This document shows, piece after piece, positions 49,010-59,459 of a DNA stretch of 64,000 nt. Source of the stretch: Allium sativum (taxonomy: Eukaryota > Streptophyta > Magnoliopsida > Asparagales > Amaryllidaceae). A model generated the notes under the pieces. The model made no database searches. It was not told the origin of the DNA and worked only from the letters and a program-made list of their open reading frames with translations. Position numbers and translations under genes: made by a program. Position 1 is the first letter of the stretch. Each line of letters starts with the position of its first letter. Where the stretch lies: contig CM060912.1 of the NCBI GenBank assembly GCA_030737875.1, positions 126,758,493 through 126,822,492 on the forward strand. Direction: 5' to 3'.

Positions 49010-51045
49010 TCCTGTAACTGATGTCGTCGCATAGGCGGTTGTAGCTAGCGAAGTAAATGGTTTGTGCAAAATTTAACCTTTTTTATTAACTAACTATTGA
49101 GTATTGACGTTATAACACTGTACATGTTTATATTTGAAATTATGTCGAATGGTTTTACAACACACTACATTGAACCAACTGCATGGTTACTGGGTGTAGG
49201 TGGATTGAATGAACCAGTGAATTCATTATCTCTTGATATTTATGTCTAGTAAAGAAATTATCCTACACTAGCCATATCTTACTTCCCTTTATAGTATGTC
49301 AGCGTCTCATATTGTAATTGTCTATTGATATTACGCCTGGTAAATAAATTATCCTACACTAGCCATATCCCAGTTCCCCTTATAGTACGACAACATCTCA
49401 TATTGTAATTGAATTTTATTCTAACCATTTATGTGTTGTTGAAATTCAGGTAGCTTTTGGGTTGAAAATGAGTTTTGTGTGCTTTGTGCACGGTTATTGG
49501 GTTGATTTTTCTATCAACATTTCTGAAATTGAAAATTTATCCTGCACAAAGTTGCCTTTTCTTTCATAGTGTGTTTTGTCCGGTCATAATGGCTACTTTT
49601 ATTTTATGAGTAGAATGTAACCAAATAGGATTTCACATTTTGGTTGGAATTTTTATTTTATTTTAAATAATAAATTATTTCGTTGAAAAAAGACTAAGTT
49701 TGATCCTTTCATGTTGTCAGTTTTCGCAAGGCCTAATTTTTCGGTAGAAAATAATTTGTCTTTGTTAAAAAGGGGAGGGTCATATTGTATGCTGTCTACG
49801 ATATCTTGTATGTCATATGTTGAACCATTTCATGTGATTGTATGGCATTAATTATTTTGTAAATTCGTAGCAAAATGGCAGCCACTTGAGAAAAATTATA
49901 ACTTGATTTTGGACCGAATCTAATTTTTCAATGTATCTTTATTATTATTATTGGATCCTTAGATTGAATCTAATTTTTCAATGTATCTTTATTATTGGAT
50001 CCTCAGTTTAACCTTTTTTGGTGGGAACTATAGGTTTGATTTTGTTTCATAAACCGTCTCAGTTGTATATATTCAACTAGTCTACCAAAAATAATCATTT
50101 ATCAAACCAAATTTATAATAATTAAACTCCGCTAGTACCTATCGTTCGCGCTGGTGGTCTTCTCAAAGTAAGTATAGTGCGTGCTGTGTTCTTGCTTTTT
50201 ATCAGTAAAAGTCAACTGCTATTTTGTTCGACATTAGGCAAACACTTGAAACTCCTGACCACAATACCATATGATTATCTCAGTTCAGCTTTTGTCTCTT
50301 TTATTCTAATGTTATGTTTTTATGGTGGTTTTTATAATTGTATCCGCGAGAACAGAAGACAACGCTTGCTCGGGTAGTTCTTCCTTTTGAGCCAAATTCA
50401 TTTCACATAACAGGTGCTATGGTGTGAAGCAAAGCATGTTTTCTTATTTTGAAAAGGATGCCACCATACAGTCTTCGCAAACAACGTAATTTTGTTACAG
50501 CTGCATGTATAATTCACTACATTAGGAAGCACGCTTTGGATGATGAGATTTTTAAAGAATTTCAAAACGATGATTTGATCCTTTTTGAAGAAAAAGAATC
50601 TTAAATCCAATTAAAGTTTAGTTGAAGTGGATTCAACTCAAGGAGGATGACAAGATTTTAACGACAAATGGGAACATATGTGAGGAGACATGGCGACATT
50701 TTATCATTTACCATTTTTGGTTCAATATGCTTATCAGGATTTTCAATATTTCTATTGTAATTCTTGAAATTTGTGTAAGAGATCAACTTAAATCTATTGT
50801 GTTGTTTGTTCTTTGATTTTGTAACTTATAATAGACTTAACTACTTTATTTATATGAGAAGTACATGTATGTACTTATGTTATGCTTGGATCAGTTTTCA
50901 TATATTTTATAATTTTTATTCTGAAATATTAATTATATGGATTTAGTTAACTATTGTGATGTACGTCTAAAAATTTGAATTATGTTGGCTTTATTTTAAA
51001 ATTCTAATACAAAAGCCAAAAACCTATTATAAATATATAATTTTA
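49010..51045 (+). repeat. array unit 14 (terminal type, 2036 bp)
   Basis: Last unit, sharing GGGAACTATAGG with units 1 and 13. It has a private deletion near 49478 that removes the CAGCATGTATTTTAAAATG segment. Homology to the other units ends at about 51045. Confidence 0.9.
50349..50604 (+). pseudogene. Harbinger transposase C-terminal fragment, unit 14 (stop, acceptor lost)
   Basis: The acceptor reads TATCCGCGAG instead of TATCAGGGAG. An in-frame TGA replaces AGA in ATGGTGTGAAGC (about 50422). Confidence 0.62.
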
Positions 51046-51175
51046 TCCATATCAATTTTTTGTCTTCTTGACTTATAAATCGTTATTATACCAAGCTGGC
51101 TTTTTTGCTTTGAAAAAGTAAAAGCACTTACGATATTAGCAATAACACTTCTGCTTTGAGTTGCCAAACGGACTC
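51046..51175. mobile_element. unique right arm and terminal repeat of the Harbinger-type element
   Basis: This segment follows the last unit and ends TTGCCAAACGGACTC, followed by TTA. It contains TTTTTTGCTTTGAAAAAGTAAAAGC, the inverted counterpart of AAAAAGCAAAAGCTTT near 8340 in the left arm. Terminal and subterminal inversion therefore extend about 60 bp inward with mismatches. Confidence 0.6.
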
Positions 51176-51205
51176 TTAACGTTTGTTATGCTGAGACCAA
51201 TTCTT

Positions 51206-51245
51206 CTGTCCTCATTTCCTCTGTCCTCATTTCCTCTGTCCTCTC
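51206..51245. repeat. 14-bp tandem repeat, about 3 copies
   Basis: CTGTCCTCATTTCCT recurs at 51206, 51220 and 51234 just outside the Harbinger-type right end. Confidence 0.85.
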
Positions 51246-52589
51246 ATGTCCCTCCAATCAAATCTCCCTATTTCCGCTTTTTTGCATTTAAGTCCCTCAA
51301 CAATTGAGAAATTTAACTGTAAAAGGTGGAAATCAGGGGCCATGATTTGATGGAACAAGGGGGGAGAGATGGAAAAAGGGTTTCAGCTTACCTTGCGATG
51401 CTTTCGTTACTAGGACTTGGAGGAATAGTTCATACAACTATTAGGTTAGCTTGATTTTCATGCTTGTTCACCAAGTTGACGATTGATATTTCAATACCAA
51501 TTCATGCATACAGTTCAACACCAATCCCTAAACACTGGCCTCGACCGGTATCTAATTTTTCCTTTTAGATTCTCGTATTCTTTCTGGCCATTTTATGCCT
51601 TTCATTCTCGTGCTTATCGTCAGAGGTTGAAAAATGATTATACCCCAAATTTGAAGGCGTTAAGTTCTTTCCTACTTTTCATTCTCGTATCCCTAAACAT
51701 TGTCCGTAAGTCTAGAAGCTAGGGACCATAATTCAATTATTAATCATCCAGTGGATTCTGTTAGCATTTGATTAGTTTCTAATTGTAAAAACATAAGTCA
51801 ACGGATCAGCCTTATGGATTAAAACAATCCAAAAATAGATGATAGACCCAAATATCTTGTGAAATATCATTCTAAATCAAAGCACTAGAATATTTATACC
51901 AAAAAATTAGATTAAGTCATAGTCGTAACAACTATAACACAAGACATCATAAATAAAACACGATATCATAGATGAATGTCATGATCAAATAACACATAAA
52001 ATTATGTGTAAACAACATAATAGATATCGTACTGAATACCATGAAGGAATGTAGCAACTATGATGTATATATGTTACTTATCCAAACTGATGACTTATTA
52101 CCAAACCCAACACACCTTATTCAATGCTAGTTGGAAAAAAAATGCGATGGCAGATATTTAAATGTAACATGTTAGCATTGATTCATTCTTAAGTCAACAT
52201 AGCAGTGTAGGTTCATGTGCATATTTTTGAGAAGTTAACATAGCCAAAAGCTTAAATATTATGGAAGGTAACGAGAAAATAAATGAATCCCTTTTGAAAA
52301 AATCAACCCTCAAAATATGCACACATGTAATAAGATAAGGACGGTTGAAAAATCAAACCTCAAATTGAGCATTTTAAATTTAAATTGTACTATTTAATAC
52401 TAACGCATATGTACAAGCTTACAAACTGACAAAATCTATATTGTAAAAGATCCACTTCTAGCAATGATAATATATTTTATGGGTGAAACTATAAAAGGGA
52501 AAAGTGTCATTTAGGCACTTATAGTTTTCGCCATTTTGAAAATATCATATTTGGTTAATTATAAGACATCCAAATATGGAAAATAATAA
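51246..52589. other. intergenic DNA, no gene seen
   Basis: AT-rich, with only short frames (for example 51483-51722) lacking recognisable motifs. Part of it may be eroded copia sequence, but I see no landmark. Confidence 0.5.
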
Positions 52590-52803
52590 TGAAATTTTGT
52601 CACAAGACTACAGTTATAGATAAAGAATTGAAAGACCAATTAATATCGTGACAGTAAAGAATATATTATTTTCCAATAAGGGAAGAGTGCAAAATATATT
52701 GTAATTCATAGAGCACACTTAGACAAACTCCATTATGGCGGATCCACTTACCAAAAGGTTATCACCTAAGGTCATTCATGAGCATGTAGCTCAATTGGTG
52801 TAA
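52590..52803 (+). pseudogene. Ty1/copia pol C-terminal remnant (RNase H end)
   Basis: Across two frames the text reads like the end of a copia polyprotein: RPINI, then ILFSNKGRVQNI, then IEHT.TNSIMADPLTKRLS, then PKVIHEHVAQLV and a TAA at about 52803. The MADPLTK motif is characteristic. Several stops and a collapsed middle show decay. Upstream integrase and reverse transcriptase are not visible. Confidence 0.7.
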
Positions 52804-53249
52804 CTTTTATGTAAGGATATTTTGGTTCAGGAGGAGTTTGTATTTGGTATTGTCATATGACTCATAGCTCTATACTTCAGTTACAGATATATGCATATCA
52901 AGTTCTTTTTCTGATCAGAAATAAAGTAATGAATTTTTCTTTGCACTCAGGTTGTTTAAACATTAAACATTTGATCTCACTAAAGAAGGACCAGTTGGAA
53001 ATAGACATGTATTGATCACATTTCATGTAATTTCCATGCTACGCATCCATGATTGATCTATGTCGTTTGATTGTATTGATATATGTGACCATTGATGGGT
53101 TTAGTTATGATAAATGTAACGAATGCCGCTTTGATCCTTTGTCAACACAATTAATGGATGAGATTGTTTCAGATATACGATATGTTATAAATAGCAAATT
53201 TTGGAGCTCATAAAGTTAAACACATTTTAAGGTTATTTCATATGTGGCC

Positions 53250-53260
53250 CAGGGGGAGAT
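53250..53260 (+). other. polypurine tract of the copia element
   Basis: CAGGGGGAGAT lies immediately before TGTTGGAA, the expected junction between internal sequence and 3' LTR. Confidence 0.65.
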
Positions 53261-53749
53261 TGTTGGAATATTTCGACAATTGGGTCACACGTGTAAAATA
53301 AAATGTGTTGTGCTATTTTGGTGTAAAGCCCAATTAAAGTGATCTAATTTTAGATTAGAATTAATAGGCTTAAATTTTAAGTTGTCATGGGCCTAATGTG
53401 TAGATACCGGAGCATTTTATAATTTGTTGAAGGGCCGAATTGCAAAATGCCAACTCTATAAATAAGGGGTTATGGTCCCCGAATTACACAAGCCTTAGCA
53501 ACTCTCTAACCTCTTCTACAGAGAGCTGATTTCAAATCTAGGGTTTGTGTCAATTTGGAAGCCCAAATCAAATTATATCATCTTCTTAGCAACCAAATAT
53601 GGATTCAGGTATTGTCGTGATTAACTCCGGATTCAGGTACGCTTCCGCTAATCTATTTCTGTTTTGTTCTCAATTAAATCAATATGGGTTACATATTTGG
53701 ATTTGGGTTTCACAATTGGATATTGTTAAAGTATACTGAAATCCTAACA
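53261..53749 (+). mobile_element. copia 3' LTR
   Basis: Starts TGTTGGAATATTTCG after the polypurine tract and plausibly ends CCTAACA at 53749, giving 489 bp with TG...CA ends. A TATAAATA box lies at 53457-53464. The matching 5' LTR is not in the window, so the right edge is an estimate and the element is truncated. Confidence 0.55.
53457..53464 (+). promoter_or_regulatory. TATA box in the LTR
   Basis: TATAAATA preceded by CCAACTC and followed by GGGGTTATGG, in the position expected for the U3/R boundary. Confidence 0.5.
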
Positions 53750-54345
53750 TAAACACCCAGCAAAGAAAGTAGAGAATTGAGTGAAAAAGTAAGAGAAAAT
53801 AAGTAAAAACAAGACATAGAAACTTTATGGTGGTTTAGCTCATCTTGATCCGTACCAATCCATAAGATTTCTTCGTTGGACTTTCCTACAGCCATGGCTC
53901 GACTTCTTCACGTTTTTATTTTCATCACTTGATTTTCTTTGCTTGAAGCATGGATCAGAATGGCTTGCTTAGTTTTAGGATGGAGGGGTAATCCTTAGGT
54001 TCGTGAATATGTAATGTTTGATATTAATTGATTACCAATGACTCATCATGACATGAGAATAGTTGTGAGCAGAATAACTTGATAACGTTCGAAGTTTCTA
54101 GTTATCACTCTGGTCACTCTACTTTGATAACATTCGAGTTCGATTGATCTATCTCTTTGGATTTGGCCTTTTCACAAGATTGGATAATAATTAGGGTTAA
54201 AAATTTACGCCTTTCTTGATTCGAAGTGTTTTGATTCTTGATCTAAATTTTCTCAATCAAAGTCCTGATTAGTTTTAATGAAAATAGTAAGAGATTGAAG
54301 CAAAATAAGAGATAAAATAATGTGTATTCTTGATCTATCTCTTTG
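53750..54345. other. intergenic DNA, no gene seen
   Basis: AT-rich, without a recognisable frame. ACTTTATGGTGGTTTAGCTC near 53820 resembles text common in plant LTR leaders, so an older LTR fragment is possible. Confidence 0.4.
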
Positions 54346-54349
54346 TAAG

Positions 54350-55294
54350 CTTGCCCCATGGTTTCATAGCTATTTTGATCGGTGGGAATTGCTCCTTTTT
54401 TTTCCAGCTGGATGGGTTTATTCTGGCTTGCTCGGTGCATTAGCTTTTTCCATTTTCAGTTGGTTTTTGTTCTTTGGTGAAGCTTGGTTTTACTGGGCTT
54501 TTGCTTTTTGGCTGCGCTCTGTGTTTTTTACTGCGGTTTTTGGTCATGTTTACTACGCTAGTCACTACGAGGCCTCTTCCGTGTCGCTAGTGACTAGGAT
54601 GGTATGGTTTTTTTCTTCCTTTGGTTTTTGCCCCTTTTGTCCGCTACCTTGTGCATTGGCTACATGGGATGGGTGGCTTCTCTGTTGTAGGCGTATAGCG
54701 GACGCTGAGATCGTTCCCTATACGGTTTACCGAAGAGGTGGCCTCCCATGTTTGTCGTGGACTGCGGTAGGTGTTACGAGGACCGTTGTTGGAACTTTGC
54801 CTACAGTACAAGTCTATCAATCTGATGATAGTCTTGCATTTGTAAAGTTCATACAACAATTGATGTCGTCTCCTTTGAGCGACTCCACACTTTATTTTGG
54901 CCCTCATGTCGCGTCTCTTATGTCGTTTTCTTCTTTTTCTTCTACTACTCCTTTTTCGTCCTCTAGGTCGGTTTCTGCTACGTCTGTGTCTTTGGGATCT
55001 CCTCCCTTTCTTAGTAAGGCGGAGATAGCGATCATTAATGATCGTCTATCACGCCTTACTAATAACTCTTACCCCCCTCGCTGTTGGGCGAGGGGCGCTT
55101 CTGCTCCTGTCCTGCGTAGTGTCGTACCCTCGCGGATTTCTGGTATTCGAGAGGACTCTCCACATACGACTTCTCGATCCTCTCGCCATTGTCGGCGTAC
55201 GACTCCTCGCACTTTCCGTACCATTCGCACACGCTCTATAGCGGCGTCCGAGCAGATCGTCAGATCTACTCGTCATACTCTTTATCTTATCTGA
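54350..55294 (+). pseudogene. LINE 5' region, possible ORF1 remnant
   Basis: A long frame (54320-55294) is open but not recognised. The first part is aromatic-rich and may be untranslated leader. The second half (from about codon 190) is serine-rich then arginine-rich (SSFSSTTPFSSSRS, RSSRHCRRTTPRTFRTIRTR). No DUF4283 or zinc knuckle is visible. The position suggests an ORF1 or leader remnant. Confidence 0.3.
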
Positions 55295-55363
55295 GTTAGG
55301 TAGTTCGATTGTTCTACGTAGCCTCCTCCTTGTGTTCTGGTTGTTTCCTTGGGTTGTTTCTTC

Positions 55364-56737
55364 ATGGCGAATTTCCTTTTCTGGAGCGTTCGGGGGATTG
55401 GGAATGATGCGTCGGTGGCTAGGCTCAAACGCATTGTCCGTAAGCACTCTATCTGTTTGGTAGCACTTCTGGAACCACTTGTGGGAATAGAAGCACTTAC
55501 CTCTTCGGTCTTTTCTCTTGGCTTTGGTGGGGCCAAAGCTAATGTTTCCGGCAAGATTTGGATCCTTTGGTCCAAAGATGTTGTCGTTCACCCTATCTTT
55601 GATTCGGACCAACTATTATCCATGGCTTGTTCGTTTCCCGCTCGTTCTTCGTCCTTCCCGTTTTCTGCGGTCTATGCTAAGTACGATAGGATTGAGAGGC
55701 TATCCCTGTGGGCGGATGTCCTTTCTCTGTCTGACTTGGGATTTTCTGAATCCGTGATTGGCGGCGACTTTAATGTTGTCGCTAGTCAAGCAGAAAAGCG
55801 TGGTGGTAATACCGTTAACCGCTTGGCTATTGCGGATTTCAACGATTTCATCGTTAGTTCGGGACTCTCAGAAGTTTCCTTCGCCGGATCGTCTTTCACT
55901 TGGTGTAACAATCAAGAAGGCCCTAACCGGATTCTGTCTAGGCTAGACAGAATCTTCGCCTCAGAGGTATGGTTTAGCCTTCCTTTCTCTTTTTCTATCA
56001 CCCATCTTCATCGCACCTTCTCCGAGCATGCCCCTATGTTGTTTAGCTGTTCTCCCCGCTCCCTGTCTGGACCTTCTTCTTTTAGGTTCCAAAGCATGTG
56101 GCGTTCTCACCACTCCTTCCTCGGAGTCGTTGCCGACTCCTGGATAGCTCCAGTGAGTGGTGCCCCTTGTGTTGCCTTCTCTCGCAAGCTGAAAAGGCTC
56201 AAATCTAGCCTAAAGGCGTGGAATCAGCAGGTGTTCAAGAATATTTTCGACCGTGTTAGAGCGGCTGAAGAAATTCTTATCCTTGCAGAAGCGACGTTTG
56301 ATGAGGAGCCTAATGCTGTCAATAAGGAGGCTTGGGCGCTGGCCCAGCTCGCTTTCTCGTCTGAACTTCGTATCGAACACGACTACCTTCGTCAGAAAGC
56401 TAGAATTAAGTGGATTGTGGAAGGAGATACGAACTCCAAGTTCTTTCACTCGACTATTCATAAGAAGAATAGTCTTCTCTCCATCCGTCAGATCCGTCGC
56501 CCTGACCAATCTTTGGCTTCCACTCCTACTGAAGTCAAAGATATTGTTCTCTCCCACTTTCAATCCTTCCTCTCTGTTTCCTCGGTTTCCTCGCCTGACC
56601 CGCCCCTGCTTGCTTTCATCCCTAGATTGGTACTTCCGTCGAGCAGCTCAGACCTTGCCGCACCCCCTTCCTTGGAAGAGATACGTACCTGCGTATTTGC
56701 TTTAAGCAAGGACAGTGCGAGTGGGCCAGATGGTTTC
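55364..56737 (+). pseudogene. LINE ORF2 part 1: endonuclease and start of reverse transcriptase
   Basis: The likely start is the ATG at 55364, because MANFLFWSVRGIGN is the usual first motif of plant LINE ORF2. Endonuclease/exonuclease/phosphatase landmarks follow: the glutamate region LVALLEP, IGGDFNVVASQAEKRGG, SSFTWCNNQEGPNRILSRLD and the terminal SEHAPML. A linker has RIKWIVEGDTNSKFFHS. The reverse transcriptase begins at DSASGPDGF, after which a one-base frameshift at about 56735 leads to a false stop at 56753-56755. Confidence 0.85.
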
Positions 56738-57757
56738 AAACGGAGTTTTTTATAGAAGTGTGTGGCCAATCATTCAGGCAGACTTTTGCCTCGCCGTTCA
56801 GTCCTTCTTTTCAGGTGAAGACCTCCCCGCTGGTTGGACTTCCACCAATTTAGTTCTCATCCCTAAGTCTGATCATCCTTCCTCTTGCACGGATTTCAGA
56901 CCTATCAGTTTGTGTACCTTCTCTAATAAGGTCATATCTAAGGTCCTAGCCTCTAGGCTAGCACCGTTTCTTGAGCGCATTATTTCTTCTTCGCAGGCTG
57001 GGTTTGTAAAAGGACGACTTATCACCGATAACGTCCTTTTAGCTCAGGAGCTGATTTCTCAGATCGACAAGAAGGTTCGAGGTTCTAATGTGGTCGTTAA
57101 GCTAGACATGGCTAAGGCCTACGATCGCATGTCGTGGTTCTTCATCATCAAGGTCCTTAGGGTTTTCGGTTTCCCGGAACCTCTAATCGATGTGATTTGG
57201 AGACTAATCTTGAATTGCTGGTTTTCTGTGCTCATTAATGGCTCGGCTACTGGCTATTTCAGGTCCGGTAGAGGCCTCCGACAGGGAGATCCCCTGTCCC
57301 CTTCCCTTTTCGTTATTGCTGCCGAGGCTTTTGTTCGTGGACTCCACTCCCTTACGATAGCTGGGCAGATCCATAGGTTCGGTATTTCGAGGGGCTGCCC
57401 TATCATCTCCTCCTTATCTTTTGCTGACGACATCATCATTTTCACTAATGGTTCTCGTCGCTCTTTTCGCTGCCTTCTTGATCTTATCAGACGGTACGTG
57501 ATTTGTTCAGGGCAACTCGTGAACACCGACAAGAGCTGCTTTGTGCCTGCTAAAGACCTTTCCCCAGTTAGATCCTCCTGGATCGAATCAACCTCTGGAT
57601 TTAAGGCTAGTTCCCTTTAGCTTCCATATCTTGGTATAGTTCTATATCGAGGGAGGAAGCTCAACGCCATTTTCGATCCGCTAACTGACAAAGTTAGGGG
57701 TAAGATTATTAGGTGGAATGCCTCTCTGATCTCTCAGGCTGTTAGACTAGTTCTCAT
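56738..57757 (+). pseudogene. LINE ORF2 part 2: reverse transcriptase
   Basis: After the frameshift the frame reads NGVFYRSVWPII and continues with RT motifs in order: LVLIPKSDHPSSCTDFRPIS, SSQAGFVKGRLITDNVLLAQ, VVKLDMAKAYDRMSW (first catalytic aspartate region), GRGLRQGDPLSPSLF and SLSFADDIIIF (the FADD active site). An in-frame TAG at 57618-57620 interrupts just before PYLGIVLYRGRKLN, which continues to a second frameshift at about 57758. Confidence 0.87.
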
Positions 57758-58698
57758 AAACTGTCCTTGACTGCATGGGTTCTCATATCTTCGCAGCTAT
57801 GACACCCACTGCATCCTTCTTTCGCTCCTTCCGTTCTTTGGCCTCTTCCTTTTTCTGGGGCAGCAATGACAACGTTTCTCGACATCACTGGATTTCTTGG
57901 AACGTCATTTGCCGTCCCAAAGAGGAGGGAGGTCTTGGGCTCCGTAACCCTAAGGATATCTGTTTGGCCTTTGCTTGCAAGCTTTGGGCGAGGTTTGGAG
58001 CGAACAACTCCCTCTGGGCGACGTTTCTCCAGGCCAAGTACTATAGGCTAGCAAGCACGAATTACACAGGTATCCCGTATAATGTTAGTGAGACATGGAA
58101 ACGTATGCAATCCATAAATCCTTTTACGGATGGCCACGGGAATGGTACCACTTGGGACGGTGCTCCTTTCTCTCTCAAGGCAGCGTGGGATTCAGTAAGG
58201 ATTCCTGGTCCACGTCTTACTGTCTTCAGCTTTATCTGGAATGTCCGAATTCCGCCTAAGGTTTCTCTGTTTATGTGGAAAACTTTGCATGATGGTTTAC
58301 CAATAGATGAGAACGTTCAGCGTATAGGCATCCCGCTCGTGTCCAGGTGCAGGTGTTGCAGCACTGGACGCACTGAGTCCTCCTTTCACTTGTTGATCTC
58401 GGGTGCTTGTGCTAGAGCGGTCTGGAATTACTTCGGGAACCTTATGGGTTGCCGAGGTAATGCCATCTCCGTGGAAGGTTTGCTGAGTTTCTAGGGGGCT
58501 GGGAACTATGGTAAATCTTTACGGTCTATTCTACGACGTCTGATTTCTTGTCTTATCTGCTGGCACATCTGGTGCTCCAGGAATAAGGCGGTTTACGACA
58601 AAATAGCAATGGATCCTCCTTCGATCATCCGGAAAGTTAGGAACGATGTTTTCCTAGCATTTCGGGGCCGTCCTTTCAGAGGTGTTCTTAGTGGCTGA
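57758..58698 (+). pseudogene. LINE ORF2 part 3: thumb region and zf-RVT domain
   Basis: This frame continues the RT C-terminal region (ASSFFWGSNDNVSRHHWISW, CRPKEEGGLGLRNPKDICLA). It then has a zf-RVT domain (FSFIWNVRIPPKVSLFMWKT, then the zinc-site-like SRCRCCSTGRTESSFHLLI). A TAG at 58492-58494 interrupts, and similar text continues (LICWHIWCSRNKAVYD) to a TGA at about 58696. Confidence 0.8.
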
Positions 58699-59440
58699 TC
58701 TAGGAGATTGGCCATTTCATTTGACATTCTTCCGAATTCGGCCAATCTGAGGGCTGGCATCGGCTGATTTTGGACTACCTTTTTGTTTCTTTTTTTACTT
58801 GAGTAGTTTTCTCGGTTTCTGATTTCTGGTTTTGATTTCGTCACCGTTTATTCTTTTCATATTAGCTGGGTCTTCTTTAATTTTCCTTTATATTAAATTT
58901 CTGTTTCTTTAGATATTTCCCCGTTCCCCCTCCCCTTTATTCCATCCAACCCCCCCTTTGATGATGTTCGTTAATTATGCAGGTTTATTAGGTCCAAGGT
59001 TCAGACTGTGTGGAGCTTGGTGGATGCTTCTGTCTTAGGTTTCTTGACCGACTTCTGCCGGAGTTTGGAAGGCCGGCACACGTATGGGTTCTGGGGTCCA
59101 AATTATAGAAGTGGTAGCTCACAGTTATTCAGTGTCAGATATGATGGTATGTCTATGGAGTTTCTCACCCATGGCATCTCGTCTATCTTGGAGGCATGTC
59201 CACAGCTCTCTGTTATTGGACAGCTGGACTCATCGTCGTTCTTTAGCTTGCTGACGGAACTTCTGATTCGTCAAAGGATTAGATTGGAGCTGCTTTTAGT
59301 TTGTTTATTGCTTTGTTACTTTTGTTGTATTCCGTATTTGTATCTTGTCTGTGGGTTCACGGTTTCTGTTATTAAGAAATCGTTTTTGTGAGCCGTTGGA
59401 GAATGGCTAGATTCTCCCTTTTGGTATGATATTTTCTATT
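58699..59440 (+). other. LINE 3' region with an unrecognised 127-codon frame
   Basis: Holds a frame at 59008-59391 (MWSLVDASVLGFL...) that matches no domain I know. Some plant LINEs carry an RNase H domain here, but I do not see its catalytic pattern. The A-rich tail follows. Confidence 0.3.
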
Positions 59441-59459
59441 TAAAAAAAAAGAAAGAGAA

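Larger units (their letters stand above)
9335..51045. repeat. tandem array of 14 units, about 2.06 kb each
   Basis: The phase marker TC(C/T)TGTAAC(T/C)GATGTCGTCG opens units at 9335, 11399, 21670, 23729, 25754, 27812 (one-base variant), 29874, 31877, 33941, 36005, 42831, 44895, 46962 and 49010. Unit lengths after removing the two CACTA insertions are 2003-2067 bp. All units are direct and very similar, with point changes and small indels. The last unit breaks into unique sequence just after ATATATAATTTTATCC at about 51045. Internal order: one terminal-type unit, an A-like and a B-like unit, three A-B-C trimers, then two terminal-type units. Confidence 0.92.
8296..51175. mobile_element. PIF/Harbinger-type element with internally amplified tandem array
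   Basis: The left end is GGGACCGTTTGG at 8296. The right end, read as reverse complement from 51175, is GAGTCCGTTTGG. Ten of 12 bases agree, and TTA flanks both sides. Inside are a unique left arm (8296-9334), 14 direct units of about 2.06 kb carrying a HARBI1-like transposase fragment (9335-51045), and a unique right arm (51046-51175). Two CACTA insertions account for about 13 kb. Without the repeats and insertions a single-copy ancestor would be about 3.2 kb, a normal size for a deleted Harbinger copy. The ends and the transposase fragment independently point to the same superfamily. The claim that one transposon expanded internally is inference. Confidence 0.65.
54350..59450 (+). mobile_element. 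plant L1-type LINE, decayed
   Basis: A GC-richer block with clearly different base composition from its flanks. It contains, in order, an unrecognised 5' region, an endonuclease, a reverse transcriptase, a zf-RVT region and a 3' tail ending in an A-rich run (AAAAAAAAAGAAAGAGAA at about 59441). Boundaries are approximate and I could not identify a target duplication. The pol frame has at least four lesions. Confidence 0.75.

Noticed and set aside
8296..51175. The direct tandem array as a CRISPR or a host gene-family cluster
   Set aside because: Units are 2 kb, plant-like, AT-rich and carry only a truncated transposase exon. There are no short repeats with unique spacers and no host gene.
55049..55612. 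A 187-codon minus-strand frame opposite the LINE
   Set aside because: Antisense shadow of the GC-richer LINE sequence, with no domain. The plus strand carries the endonuclease start.
3870..58698. The ORF1 remnant at 3870 and the ORF2 remnant at 55364 as two halves of one LINE split by the array
   Set aside because: The left piece has its own 3' tail with AATAAA and an A-run, and the right piece has its own 5' region. Base composition also differs.
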